DNA from: an uncultured Collinsella sp.
GTDB lineage: Bacteria > Actinomycetota > Coriobacteriia > Coriobacteriales > Coriobacteriaceae
Direction of reading: 5' to 3'
Length of the DNA stretch: 64,000 nt
Assembly (NCBI GenBank): GCA_902491765.1
Contig: CABUIY010000010.1
Span: 8,566-72,565, forward strand
Below are positions 40,710 to 49,546 of this stretch, piece by piece. The notes beneath the pieces were generated by a model. It had not been told where the DNA came from and did no database searches. It worked only from the letters and a program-made list of their open reading frames with translations. How positions within the stretch are numbered: the first letter of the stretch is position 1; each line of letters opens with the position of its first letter. The position numbers and the translations under genes are program-made.

Positions 40710-42074
40710 CTAGTTCTTCAGCGAGTTCAGCGGTGCCGGGAAGCGCCCACCACGGTGGGCAAGCACGGTGCCGGCGTTGGGGTTCACCGGCATGATGGGC
40801 GCACGGCCGAACAGGCCGCCGTACTCAACGCAGTCGCCCACGCCCTTGCCGATGGCGGGAATCACGCGGACGGCCGTGGTCTTGTTGTTGATGACGCCGA
40901 TAGCCATCTCGTCGGCGATGATGCCGGCGATGGTCTCGACCGGGGTGTCGCCGGGGATGGCGATCATGTCCAGGCCGACGGAGCACACGCAGGTCATGGC
41001 CTCGAGCTTCTCGAGCGAAAGCGCGCCGGCCTCGACGGCGGCGATCATGCCGGCATCCTCGGACACGGGGATAAAGGCGCCGGAGAGACCACCCACGCTG
41101 GAGCTGGCCATGACGCCGCCCTTCTTGACGGCATCGTTGAGCATGGCGAGCGCGCAGGTCGTGCCCGGGCCACCGCAGGTGCCAACACCGATGATCTCGA
41201 GGATGCGGGCAACGGAGTCGCCGATGGCAGGCGTGGGAGCCAGCGACAGGTCGACAATGCCCTTCTCGACACCCAGGCGATGGGCGGCCTCGCGGCTCAT
41301 GAGCTCGCCGGCGCGGGTGATCTTAAAGGCGGTCTGCTTAATCTTCTCGGCGACCTCCATCATCGATGCGGAATCGGGCAGCGTCTCCAGGGCTGCGGCC
41401 ATAACGCCGGGGCCCGAAACGCCTACGTTGATGACGGCGTCGGCCTCGCCACCGCCGTGGACGGCGCCCGCCATAAACGGGGAGTCCTCGACCATATTGG
41501 CAAAGCAGACAAACTTGGAAGCGCCGACGGAATCCTGGTCGGCCGTAAGCTTGGCGGCGTCGATGATGGTCTGTGCAGCCATGAGTACGGCGTCCATGTT
41601 GATGCCGGCACGCAGACTGGCGACATTGACGCTGGAGCAAACACGACTCGTGGTGGCGAGCGCCTGCGGGATGGACTGGATGACGCGGCGATCGGCGTCG
41701 CCGATGCCCTTCTGGACGAGTGCGGAGAAGCCGCCCAGGTAATCGATGCCGAGGGTCTCGGCCGCACGGTCGAGGGCATGCGCGATGGGGGTGAGGTCCT
41801 CATCCTTGCAGCAAGCGGCGATCTGCGCCACCGGGGTGACGGAGACGCGCTTGTTGACGATGGGGATACCGTACTCGCGCTCGAGGTTCTCGGCGGTCTC
41901 GACCAGGTGCTCAGCCGTGTGCGTCACGTGGTCGTAGATCTTCGTGCACATGCGGTCGAGGTTCTCGTCGCCGCAACCCATGAGCGAAACACCCATGGTG
42001 ATGGTTCTGATGTCGAGGTTCTGCTCCTCAACCATGCCGCGGGTTTCCGCGATTTCTGCAGGCGTGATCGCCAT
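40710..42074 (-). CDS. UPF0210 (PFL family) protein
   Basis: A 454-residue conserved protein of unknown function (COG2848). The typical opening is ITPAEIAETRGMVEEQNLDIRTITMGVSL, shown as IAETRGM and LDIRTITMGVSL; the Cys-rich and Gly-rich positions MGCGDENL, ALATTSRVCSSVN and GISGP-like VGVSGPGVM are present. ATG 42074 is preferred because GGAG lies 8 bp upstream and it matches the family start; a further start at 42131 adds 19 residues. In many genomes it follows a small ACT-domain protein, which is absent here. Element B follows its stop. Confidence 0.9.
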   Translation of the reverse strand: MAITPAEIAETRGMVEEQNLDIRTITMGVSLMGCGDENLDRMCTKIYDHVTHTAEHLVETAENLEREYGIPIVNKRVSVTPVAQIAACCKDEDLTPIAHALDRAAETLGIDYLGGFSALVQKGIGDADRRVIQSIPQALATTSRVCSSVNVASLRAGINMDAVLMAAQTIIDAAKLTADQDSVGASKFVCFANMVEDSPFMAGAVHGGGEADAVINVGVSGPGVMAAALETLPDSASMMEVAEKIKQTAFKITRAGELMSREAAHRLGVEKGIVDLSLAPTPAIGDSVARILEIIGVGTCGGPGTTCALAMLNDAVKKGGVMASSSVGGLSGAFIPVSEDAGMIAAVEAGALSLEKLEAMTCVCSVGLDMIAIPGDTPVETIAGIIADEMAIGVINNKTTAVRVIPAIGKGVGDCVEYGGLFGRAPIMPVNPNAGTVLAHRGGRFPAPLNSLKN

Positions 42075-42119
42075 CCTTGCGCTCCTATCTGCCAAAACGA
42101 GCATAGTCTTATCTATTCT

Positions 42120-42159
42120 AACGTGCCGCACGTGCCAAGTGGCGCATGCGGCACGTTTT
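42120..42159. terminator. Strong hairpin downstream of metH
   Basis: AACGTGCCGCA and TGCGGCACGTT are perfect 11-bp arms with a further inner GTGCC/GGCGC stem. The T-run is on the plus strand (TTTT), whereas metH is on the minus strand, so as a terminator it is imperfect for metH. Confidence 0.55.
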
Positions 42160-42182
42160 GGTGCTCGGTTGTTTCCGTTGTG

Positions 42183-44738
42183 TTACTGCCCAAAGACCTC
42201 TTCGGCGATGCGCGCGCTCTCGGCGGCGTCCTTGGCGTAGTAGTCCGCGCCGATCTGTTTGGCGTATTCGGGGGTGAGCACAGCGCCGCCCACGATGATC
42301 TTGACGCCCGGTACCTCGGCATGAAGCAGCTTGATGGTCTCCTCCATGGCGACGACGGTGGTGGTCATAAGCGCCGAGAGACCGACGAGCTTAATGTCGC
42401 GCTCCTGTACGGTCTTGAGCACCTCTTGCGGGTCGACGTCGCGGCCTAGGTCAAAGACGGTATAGCCGTAGTTATCGAGCAGCATCTTGACGATGTTCTT
42501 ACCGATGTCGTGGATGTCGCCCTTGACGGTTGCCACGCAGATCTTACCCTTGTCGGCAATTTCGCCGGCGGGCATCAGACGCTTGATGGTGTCGAAGCCC
42601 ACGCGCGCGGCCTCGGCCGAGGCCATGAGCTGCGGCAAGAAGAACTTGCCCTGGTCAAAGAGGACTCCGACCTCATCGAGGGCGGGGATAAAGTGGTTGT
42701 TGATGAGGTCCATGGCGTCGTGATCTGCCAGCAGACGCTCGGTCTCGGCCGCGATTTCGCCCTTGCGGCCCGAGACGACCATGTGGCGGATGGGGTCGTC
42801 ATCGGCGCTTGCGGTGGTGCTTGCGGCAGACGCGGCATAGCTCGATGCCGACTGAGCGGCCGCCGGGTTCGCGGCGATCTTATACGGATCGGTCCAGCCG
42901 GCGTAGCGCTCGATGTATCCGGTCGAGCCCTCGTCCTCGACGCTCAGCACGCGATAGCTGTAGACGGTGTCCATAAAGCGCTTGGAACCCGGGTTCATGA
43001 TGGGGGCGTCCAGACCTGCACCAAAGGCGGCGGCCAAAAAGACCGAGCCCAGCAGCGGCCGCGCGGGCAGGCCAAAGCTGATGTTCGATACGCCGAGTGC
43101 GCACTTGACGCCCAGGCGCTCCTTGCACATAGACATGGCACGTAGAATCTGCTCAGCCTGGCGTTGGTTGGTCGAGGCGGTCATGACCAGGCAGTCGATG
43201 AGGATACGGTCCGGGCCGATGCCGTAGCGGGCGGCTTCGGCCACGATGCGCTCGGCGATGGCATAGCGTGCCTCGGCGGTATCCGGGATGCCGCCCTCGT
43301 CGAGCGTGAGGCCGACGACGTTGGTGCCGTAGTGGGCGACCAGCGGAAAAATCTCATCCATGATCTGCTGTTTGCCATTGACCGAGTTGATGATGGGCTT
43401 GCCGGCGTAGCGACGTACGGCGGCCTCGACGGCGGCGGGGTCGGTGGAGTCGATCTGCAGCGGCAGCAGCGTGGAGCCTTGGAGCTGCTCGGTCGCTTGC
43501 TGGATGACCTTGACCTCGTCGATCTCGGGCAGGCCCACGTTGACGTCCAGGATGTCGGCGCCCTGCTCCTGCTGGCTGATGCCCTGGCTCACGACGTAGT
43601 CCAGGTCGCCGTCGCGTAGGGCCTGCTGCAGACGCTTTTTGCCGGTGGGATTGATGCGCTCGCCGATGACGGCGATCTTGTGGCCGTCGCAGGGAAGGTC
43701 CACGACCGTCTGGGCGCTCGTGACCGACATGCTGGGCTTGCGGTGGCGCGGGCTGGGCGTGTGATTGTCGATAAGCGTGCGCAGGGCGGCCATGTGCGCC
43801 GGCGTGGTTCCGCAGCAGCCGCCCACAACGCTCACGCCGTCCTCGATCATGCCGGCGACGGCCTCGGCGTACTCGGGTGCCTGGATATCAAAGACGGTAT
43901 TGCCGTCATCGTCCACGCGGGGCAGTCCCGCATTGGCCTGCACCATAACGGGCTTGTCGGTAACGGTGAGTATGCGCGCGGCGAGCCCTCGGAGCTCGGC
44001 CGGTCCCTGACTGCAGTTGATGCCCAGGACGTCGGCGCCGATGGCGTCGAGGGTGATGGCGGCGACCTCGGGGCTCGTGCCCAAGAAGGTGCGGCCGTCT
44101 TCCTCAAAGGTCATGGTGGCAAAGACGGGCAGGTCAGAATTCTCGCGGCAGGCGAGGACTGCCGCCTTGATCTCGGCAAGATCGGTCATGGTCTCGATAA
44201 TAAAGAGGTCCACACCCGCATCGACGCCGGCACGCACTTCCTCGGCAAAGAGGTCATAGGCCTCGTCGAAGCTCAGGGTGCCCAGGGGGCGAAGCAGCGC
44301 GCCGATGGGACCGATATCGCCGGCGACGTAGCGGGCGCCGGCCTCGCGGGCGCAGGTGACTGCCGCGGCAAAGACGTCTGCCACGGTGGCGGCGCCGTCG
44401 AGCTTGTGGGCGTTGGCGCCAAAGGTGTTGGCGGTGATCACGTCGCAGCCGGCCTCGACGTACAGACGCTGAATATAGCTAATGACCTGGGGCTCCTCAA
44501 AGTTGAGCAGCTCGGGCAGGGCGCCTGCCTTCATGCCGGCGGCCTGCAGCATGGTGCCCATGCCGCCGTCAAACAGCAGGTGCCCGGTGCCCTCGATGGC
44601 GGCACGCAAGCGATCGTCCTTAATGCGAAGGTCATCGATCGTGCGCGTCTTGTACGCGGCGCCGTTGCAGCGCGCAGCATTGACAGGTGCCGCCAGCGCG
44701 GCACCGTCCAGATCATGAGTGATAAGCGGAGTAAACAT
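42183..44738 (-). CDS. metH: Cobalamin-dependent methionine synthase lacking the reactivation domain
   Basis: An 851-residue methyltransferase making methionine from homocysteine and methyltetrahydrofolate. Residues about 45-340 are the homocysteine domain, with zinc Cys residues in GINCSQGP and GGCCGTTP; about 355-620 the pterin domain (INPTGKKRLQQAL, ADILDVNVGLPE); about 690-851 the helical cap and B12 domain, with DIHDIGKNIV holding the cobalt-ligating His, GLSALMTTT and GGAVLTP. The C-terminal SAM-binding activation domain of the 1,200-residue enzyme is missing and is encoded by the gene upstream. It is the last gene of the metF-activation-metH operon. Confidence 0.95.
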   Translation of the reverse strand: MFTPLITHDLDGAALAAPVNAARCNGAAYKTRTIDDLRIKDDRLRAAIEGTGHLLFDGGMGTMLQAAGMKAGALPELLNFEEPQVISYIQRLYVEAGCDVITANTFGANAHKLDGAATVADVFAAAVTCAREAGARYVAGDIGPIGALLRPLGTLSFDEAYDLFAEEVRAGVDAGVDLFIIETMTDLAEIKAAVLACRENSDLPVFATMTFEEDGRTFLGTSPEVAAITLDAIGADVLGINCSQGPAELRGLAARILTVTDKPVMVQANAGLPRVDDDGNTVFDIQAPEYAEAVAGMIEDGVSVVGGCCGTTPAHMAALRTLIDNHTPSPRHRKPSMSVTSAQTVVDLPCDGHKIAVIGERINPTGKKRLQQALRDGDLDYVVSQGISQQEQGADILDVNVGLPEIDEVKVIQQATEQLQGSTLLPLQIDSTDPAAVEAAVRRYAGKPIINSVNGKQQIMDEIFPLVAHYGTNVVGLTLDEGGIPDTAEARYAIAERIVAEAARYGIGPDRILIDCLVMTASTNQRQAEQILRAMSMCKERLGVKCALGVSNISFGLPARPLLGSVFLAAAFGAGLDAPIMNPGSKRFMDTVYSYRVLSVEDEGSTGYIERYAGWTDPYKIAANPAAAQSASSYAASAASTTASADDDPIRHMVVSGRKGEIAAETERLLADHDAMDLINNHFIPALDEVGVLFDQGKFFLPQLMASAEAARVGFDTIKRLMPAGEIADKGKICVATVKGDIHDIGKNIVKMLLDNYGYTVFDLGRDVDPQEVLKTVQERDIKLVGLSALMTTTVVAMEETIKLLHAEVPGVKIIVGGAVLTPEYAKQIGADYYAKDAAESARIAEEVFGQ

Positions 44739-44747
44739 CGGGGGCTC

Positions 44748-45536
44748 CTAATGGCTGGAATAGCAGGTGGTGTGGGCGGCGCGGAAGCGGCAGTGCTCGC
44801 GCATGCGGCAGATATTGCAGGTGGGGCGGCTCTGGGCGTCGTGGACCTCGCCATCAAACAGGCCGATCACCGCGGTCACGCTCTTGGTGGGCATGAGCAG
44901 GCTGGTCGGCGTGACGGTAAGCCCGATGAGCCGCGTGGCGTTGAGCGCAGCTACGATCGAGCGCTGGGCCGTAAGCGGGCAGTCGCCATAGCCGGGACTG
45001 AAGCGCCAGTTGCCGGCGAGCCCGTGAGCAGCGGCGTCTGTCTTGACCTGTCGGTCCATCTGCTCAACAGCAGCTTCTACATAGGCGGAGCACGCGGCGT
45101 CGAGCACGGCGCCTTCCAGGGGTTGCTGGGCTCCAGTGGTGCGCAGGCGACGCTCGGCGTCCATGCCGAGGGTACAGGCCATGAGCGCCGACAGGCGGGC
45201 GTCCTTAAGGTGGCGATAGATATCACGACCCCGCAGCTCAACATTGGTGCCAACCAAGCGGATGCAGGGCTCTCCCTGCTCGTCCACGCCCGTGGCATCG
45301 ACGGCAAACACGCGTCGCACGCCTCGGGGCTCGATATCCAGCTCTAGGCGTTCGACCACAAGCTCAATTCGTCGTGACAGCTCGGGCTCAATCTGCTGGC
45401 CGCCGTAGCCCAGATACCGCAGCATCTCGGCACGGTCGACACGAGGGCGGTGGGCAGCGTCGATACGGTAAAGCGCCGGCGACGCAAGGTCGGCCGGCAC
45501 TTCAACAACGGTTGTATCGACGTGCGGTTTTTCCAT
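44748..45536 (-). CDS. MetH activation-domain protein (SAM-dependent reactivation)
   Basis: A 262-residue protein corresponding to the activation domain of long MetH, which uses S-adenosylmethionine to re-methylate oxidised cob(II)alamin. The signature RFSPGYGDCPLTAQRSIVAAL, shown in part, followed by PTKSVTAVIGLF is clear. The C-terminus has C-x2-C-x4-HC-x-FR, an added cysteine cluster that may bind a metal or iron-sulfur centre. The start overlaps the metF stop by one base (TAATG), and metH begins 10 bp after its stop. It surely serves the truncated MetH next to it. Confidence 0.92.
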   Translation of the reverse strand: MEKPHVDTTVVEVPADLASPALYRIDAAHRPRVDRAEMLRYLGYGGQQIEPELSRRIELVVERLELDIEPRGVRRVFAVDATGVDEQGEPCIRLVGTNVELRGRDIYRHLKDARLSALMACTLGMDAERRLRTTGAQQPLEGAVLDAACSAYVEAAVEQMDRQVKTDAAAHGLAGNWRFSPGYGDCPLTAQRSIVAALNATRLIGLTVTPTSLLMPTKSVTAVIGLFDGEVHDAQSRPTCNICRMREHCRFRAAHTTCYSSH

Positions 45537-46408
45537 TACCCCAGGCTCTCCATAATGGTCGCGGCGATTGCAGGACGGTTCATAGTGTACAGGTGCAGAC
45601 CGTCGGCACCGTGCTCCTTAAGGTCGCAAAGCTGACGAGCAGCATAATCTACACCGGCTGCCTGCAGGCTCTCGGGGTCGTTCTCGTACTTGGCGAGAAT
45701 CTTGATGACGGGGGAGGGCAGCGATGCGCCGCACATAAAGACCATGCGGCTGATTTGCGACTTGCCCATAAACGGCATGATGCCCGCGGTGATAGGCACG
45801 GTGATGCCGGCTTTGTCGGCAAGCTCGCGGAAGCGATAGAAGCACTCGTTATCAAAGAAGAGCTGTGTCACAAAGAAGCTCGCGCCGGCGTCTTGCTTTT
45901 GCTTGAGGTGCTCGACCGAGAGGTTGAGATCCTCGCAGGCAATGTGGCCCTCGGGGTAGGCTGCGGCGCCCACGCAAAAGCCGGCGTCGACGAGCTCGGG
46001 GATGAGGTCACGGGCGTAGGCGTAGTCAGAGGCGGGCTTGTCGTCCTCAGTCGCGCCAGCGGGAAGATCACCACGCAGGGCTAGCACGTTTTCAACGCCG
46101 GCGGTGCGATACTCGTCAATCTTGGCGGCGATGTCGGCGTGGGTGCGGCCCACGCAGGTGAGATGCGCTACCGAGGGCGTATCGAATTCGCTCGTAATCA
46201 TATGCGCGATGGGGGCGGTGGTGGCGCTGTTGCCCGAGCCGCCGGCTGAGCAGGTGACCGAGACAAAGCTCGGCGAAAGATTGCACAGATTGCCTGCCAC
46301 TTTGCGAGCCGTGTCGAGGGTCAGCTCGCCCTTGGGCGGGAACATCTCAAACGAAACGGGTGCGGTGCCCTGGGATGCCGCCTGCTTAAAAAGCTCGTCG
46401 ACGCGCAT
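45536..46408 (-). CDS. metF: Methylenetetrahydrofolate reductase
   Basis: A 290-residue MTHFR that makes 5-methyltetrahydrofolate, the methyl donor for MetH. Seen are SFEMFPPKGELTLDTA, FVSVTCSAGGSGNSAT and AHLTCVGRTHADI; then NVLALRGDLP, FFVTQLFFDNECFYRF and GIMPFMGKSQI. The catalytic Glu is in FEMFPP. ATG 46408 has AAAGGAG upstream; an earlier in-frame start at 46474 is not supported. First gene of the methionine operon. No S-box, cobalamin or T-box leader was recognised in the upstream 425 bp. Confidence 0.96.
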   Translation of the reverse strand: MRVDELFKQAASQGTAPVSFEMFPPKGELTLDTARKVAGNLCNLSPSFVSVTCSAGGSGNSATTAPIAHMITSEFDTPSVAHLTCVGRTHADIAAKIDEYRTAGVENVLALRGDLPAGATEDDKPASDYAYARDLIPELVDAGFCVGAAAYPEGHIACEDLNLSVEHLKQKQDAGASFFVTQLFFDNECFYRFRELADKAGITVPITAGIMPFMGKSQISRMVFMCGASLPSPVIKILAKYENDPESLQAAGVDYAARQLCDLKEHGADGLHLYTMNRPAIAATIMESLG

Positions 46409-46833
46409 ATCGTGCTCCTTTAGATACGTAATAGTGCGATGTGTTGTAAGGATTCTACAGCACCACTGTGCCACGATGGAGTTTCACTCGCTATTTGGGG
46501 ATACCAATCAAAGATGCTTCGCTATCGGCATTTTCTATAACAGGGCGGTCAATGTAGGATGGGACTATATTGAATGGTATTTGATGCGAAATACCAGTTA
46601 ATAGAGCCCATCCCAAATTGACTACCCTTAAACTATGGGGAGAGGTCTGCAATTTATACAGTTGATTGGCTGTTGAGGGTGGCAATGCCGCCGCGATGCG
46701 TTAACCTCATTGATTGGTTTCGCGACAGCAACATAACGGTAATGTTGCGGAAACACGACGAGCCTAATCTATGACTCGTTCGTTAGTAATCAACACCGCT
46801 TCTCACGCGGTGCCGATACGAAGGGAGTTCCGT
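46409..46833. other. Divergent region between metF and glnN with two palindromes
   Basis: A long hairpin at 46557-46613 pairs GGATGGG with CCCATCC and TGGTATTT with AAATACCA. GCAACAT (46728-46734) and ATGTTGC (46742-46748) form an operator-like repeat about 85 bp before glnN. The stretch is less GC-rich than its neighbours and holds no gene. It presumably carries both promoters; a nitrogen-responsive factor could bind the second repeat. Confidence 0.6.
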
Positions 46834-48921
46834 ATGGCCGAACTTACTGACCGCTTCGGGACCATGGTGTTCTCTGAGGAAGTCATGAAGGACTACCTCC
46901 CCAAGGACATTTGGAAGCGCCTTGCTGCAACCCTCGAGGGCGGTGAGCCGCTCGACCTGGATGTGGCCAACGCCGTTGCCCACGCCATGAAGGTCTGGGC
47001 CATCTCCAAGGGCGCGACGCACTACGCACACTGGTTCCAGCCGCTTTCGGGCATTACTTCCGAGAAGCACGACAGCTTCCTGGAGCCCAACCACGACGGC
47101 ACCGCTATTACCAAGTTTACGGGCAAGAACCTCATCCAGGGCGAGCCGGACGCCTCCAGCTTCCCCAACGGCGGCCTGCGCGCCACCTTCGAGGCCCGTG
47201 GCTACACCGCTTGGGATCCCACCAGCCCCGCTTTTATCAAGGACGATGTCCTGTGCATCCCCACGGCTTTCTGCTCCTACACGGGCGAGGCCCTGGACAA
47301 GAAGACCCCGCTGCTGCGCTCCATGACCGCGCTCTCGCGTGAGTCCAAGCGCGTTTTGGCGCTGTTTGGTAAGACCCCCAAGAAGGTCGTTCCTTCCGTG
47401 GGCGATGAGCAGGAGTACTTCCTGATCAAGAAAGACGCTTACCGCAAGCGCAGGGACCTGGTCATCACCGGCCGCACCCTCTTTGGTGCTGCTCCCTGCA
47501 AGGGCCAGGAGCTCGAGGAGCACTACTTTGGCGCTATCCGCCCCACCGTCTCGGCCTATATGAAGGACCTGGACGATGAGCTGTGGGCGCTTGGCATTCC
47601 CGCCAAGACCAAGCACAACGAGGTCGCTCCCTGCCAGCATGAGCTCGCCCCTGTCTATGGCGAGGTCAACGAGGCCATCGACCAGAATCTGGTCATGATG
47701 GAGAAGATGAAGCTCATCGCCTCCCGCCACGACTTGGTCTGCCTGCTGCACGAGAAGCCCTTCGAGGGCATCAACGGTTCGGGCAAGCACAACAACTGGT
47801 CGCTTGGCACCGAGTCCGAGAATCTGCTCGATCCGGGCGACACTCCGCTCGACAACCTGCAGTTCATCGTCTTCCTCACCGCGGTGATCGAGGCCGTCGA
47901 TAACTATCAGGAGCTCCTGCGTGCCTCCGTTGCCTCGGCCGGCAACGACCATCGTCTGGGCGCCAACGAGGCTCCTCCGGCGATTATGTCCATCTTCCTG
48001 GGCGACCAGCTTACCGAGGTCGTCGAGAAGATCATCGATGGCAAGGCTTCCGTCCATGCCACGCGCGGCGTGCTCGACCTGGGCGCCGATACCCTGCCCA
48101 AGCTGATGCAGGACAACACCGACCGCAACCGCACCTCCCCGTTTGCCTTCACCGGCAACAAGTTCGAGTTCCGTGCCTGCGGCTCCGAGCAGAACGTCTC
48201 CGACTCCAACCTGGTGCTCGATGCCGCCGTGGCCAAGTCGCTCAAGTCCTTCGCCGATGCTCTTGAGGGTACGCCCGAGGATAAGTTCCAGGACGCCGCG
48301 CTCGAGTACTGCAAGAAGGTCCTGACCGACCACCAGCGCATCCTCTTCTCCGGCGATGGCTACTCCGACGAGTGGCCCATTGAGGCCGAGAAGCGCGGCC
48401 TTGCCAACAACAAGACCACGGCCGACGCCCTGCCCGCCTTTGTTTCCGATAAGGCTATCGCGCTCTTTGAGGAGACGGGCGTCCTGACCAAGGCCGAGGC
48501 CCAGTGCCGTTACGACTGCAAGCTCGAGAAGTACAACAAGCTCATGAACATCGAGGCTACCACGATGGTTCGCGAGGCGCGTCGTACCTATCGCCCGGTC
48601 ATTACCGCCTACGCCACCAAGGTCGCTAAGGGCCTTGAGACTATTCGTGCCGCCGGTGCTGAGGCCGCCATGCAGTGCGAGCAGAACACACTCAACAAGC
48701 TCTGCAACGGCATCACCGCCATCAACGACTCTATCAAGGCGCTCGACGCCGTGCATCAGAAGGCCGAGGCCCTCGATGGTCAGGAGCAGGCCAATGTGTA
48801 CGCACACGAGGTCGTTCCCGCTATGGATACGCTGCGCGCCGCCGTGGATGCCATGGAGGAGATCGTGGCCGCCGACTACTGGCCGGTCCCGACCTACGAC
48901 GACATCCTGTTCTACGTGTAG
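46834..48921 (+). CDS. glnN: Type III glutamine synthetase
   Basis: A 695-residue GSIII, about 250 residues longer than type I enzymes, that assimilates ammonia into glutamine. Recognisable text includes YAHWFQPLSG, SEKHDSFL, the GDEQEYFLI strand with acidic metal ligands, KHNEVAPCQHELAP, EKPFEGINGSGKHNNWSL (in part) and GNDHRLGANEAPPAI. The start at 46834 follows GGGAG. The C-terminal 150 residues are helical, as in the family. The codon use is typical of a highly expressed gene. It is transcribed alone with its own terminator. Confidence 0.96.
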   Translation: MAELTDRFGTMVFSEEVMKDYLPKDIWKRLAATLEGGEPLDLDVANAVAHAMKVWAISKGATHYAHWFQPLSGITSEKHDSFLEPNHDGTAITKFTGKNLIQGEPDASSFPNGGLRATFEARGYTAWDPTSPAFIKDDVLCIPTAFCSYTGEALDKKTPLLRSMTALSRESKRVLALFGKTPKKVVPSVGDEQEYFLIKKDAYRKRRDLVITGRTLFGAAPCKGQELEEHYFGAIRPTVSAYMKDLDDELWALGIPAKTKHNEVAPCQHELAPVYGEVNEAIDQNLVMMEKMKLIASRHDLVCLLHEKPFEGINGSGKHNNWSLGTESENLLDPGDTPLDNLQFIVFLTAVIEAVDNYQELLRASVASAGNDHRLGANEAPPAIMSIFLGDQLTEVVEKIIDGKASVHATRGVLDLGADTLPKLMQDNTDRNRTSPFAFTGNKFEFRACGSEQNVSDSNLVLDAAVAKSLKSFADALEGTPEDKFQDAALEYCKKVLTDHQRILFSGDGYSDEWPIEAEKRGLANNKTTADALPAFVSDKAIALFEETGVLTKAEAQCRYDCKLEKYNKLMNIEATTMVREARRTYRPVITAYATKVAKGLETIRAAGAEAAMQCEQNTLNKLCNGITAINDSIKALDAVHQKAEALDGQEQANVYAHEVVPAMDTLRAAVDAMEEIVAADYWPVPTYDDILFYV

Positions 48922-48948
48922 GACTGGGGCAACATACCGTCACGGTTG

Positions 48949-48985
48949 AAAGCCGGGGTCCGCATCGCGCGGGCCCCGGCTTTTT
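48949..48985 (+). terminator. Terminator of glnN
   Basis: AAAGCCGGGGTCCGC and GCGGGCCCCGGCTTT pair with one mismatch around a short loop, followed by TTTTT. Confidence 0.92.
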
Positions 48986-49047
48986 GTTTGTGAAGGACGC
49001 ATTGAAGCCCGTTTTGCACCTGATTCGCCCACGCAATAAGGGGGCGT

Positions 49048-49262
49048 GGACAAAAAACGTCAAATATGAGTACTGTCACAAGTCCTGTAGCATTATTTAT
49101 TTGCAAAATATGAAGTGTTACGCAACATATGTCCAAGTACTTAGCCGATAAACGTCTGCAATTTTTCCGCCGTAGGACGCCTGACGGCTAAATCGCCTTC
49201 TGAAGGCATGAAATCGCTGTAACTAAAATGGTAGCAGTACTCATATTTGCCATTTTTTGCCC
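49048..49262. mobile_element. MITE-like AT-rich element with terminal inverted repeats
   Basis: Imperfect inverted ends of about 32 bp: left 49048-49079 contains CAAATATGAGTACTG and a run of A; right 49231-49262 contains CAGTACTCATATTTG and a run of T. The inner 150 bp have no gene but hold TTAGCCG/CGGCTAA and CCTTC/GAAGG stems. The AT content stands out. No target-site duplication is clear. Confidence 0.55.
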
Positions 49263-49273
49263 GCTGGCTTTGC

Positions 49274-49320
49274 GATGATGCCGGGGTCCGCACCCTGTCG
49301 GGTTCGAATCCCGGCATATC
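49274..49320 (+). other. tRNA-like hairpin or tRNA remnant
   Basis: GATGATGCCGGG and CCCGGCATATC pair with one bulge, and between them lies CGGGTTCGAATCCCGG, which has the form of a tRNA T-arm. No D-arm, anticodon arm or matching acceptor stem is found upstream, so it is not a full tRNA. Confidence 0.4.
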
Positions 49321-49326
49321 GGTAGC

Positions 49327-49358
49327 AAAAAGCCCGTCACCGCGGGGGTAACGGGCTT
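49327..49358 (-). terminator. Terminator of tRNA-Glu
   Basis: AAGCCCGT and ACGGGCTT enclose a 13-base loop with inner pairing; on the minus strand TTTTT follows. Confidence 0.85.
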
Positions 49359-49369
49359 CTTAATTTAAA

Positions 49370-49446
49370 TGGTGCCCCCAGCGGGATTCGAACCCGCGAT
49401 ATCCACCTTGAAAGGGTGGCGTCCTTGGCCGCTAGACGATGGGGAC
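49370..49446 (-). tRNA. tRNA-Glu (anticodon TTC)
   Basis: On the minus strand the acceptor GTCCCCA pairs with TGGGGGC, then A and an encoded CCA follow. The D-arm region has TCTAGCGGCCAAGGAC, the anticodon stem CCACC/GGTGG has loop CTTTCAA giving TTC, and the T-arm is GCGGGTTCGAATCCCGC. Length 77 with CCA. A terminator follows directly. Confidence 0.96.
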
Positions 49447-49505
49447 AGCGGGAAAGAGTATAGCAGACTTTTTTAGCCGTTCACATATCGTTGGCAAACT
49501 GAAAA

Positions 49506-49540
49506 ACCACCACAAAGGTGCCTGTCCCCTTTGTGGTGGT
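49506..49540 (-). repeat. Palindromic intergenic repeat, CCACCACAAAGG family, copy 5
   Basis: ACCACCACAAAGG and CCTTTGTGGTGGT enclose TGCCTGTCC; read on the minus strand the loop is GGACAGGCA, so this copy is inverted relative to the other four. It ends 7 bp from the MurT-GatD stop. Confidence 0.87.
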
Positions 49541-49546
49541 GAGGTG

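Noticed and set aside
40554..42449. 631-codon plus-strand frame over the UPF0210 gene
   Set aside because: It is a shadow of the minus-strand gene, begins inside structured element B, and matches no family.
43680..45347. 555-codon plus-strand frame over metH and the activation gene
   Set aside because: Antisense to two well-supported coupled genes; no coding features.
46783..48807. 674-codon open frame on the minus strand opposite glnN
   Set aside because: It mirrors a highly expressed GC-rich gene; such antisense frames stay open because of codon bias. The translation is low-complexity with no motifs.
49220..49320. tRNA-Sec or another full tRNA on the plus strand
   Set aside because: Only a T-arm-like hairpin is present; no matching acceptor, D or anticodon arm could be drawn.
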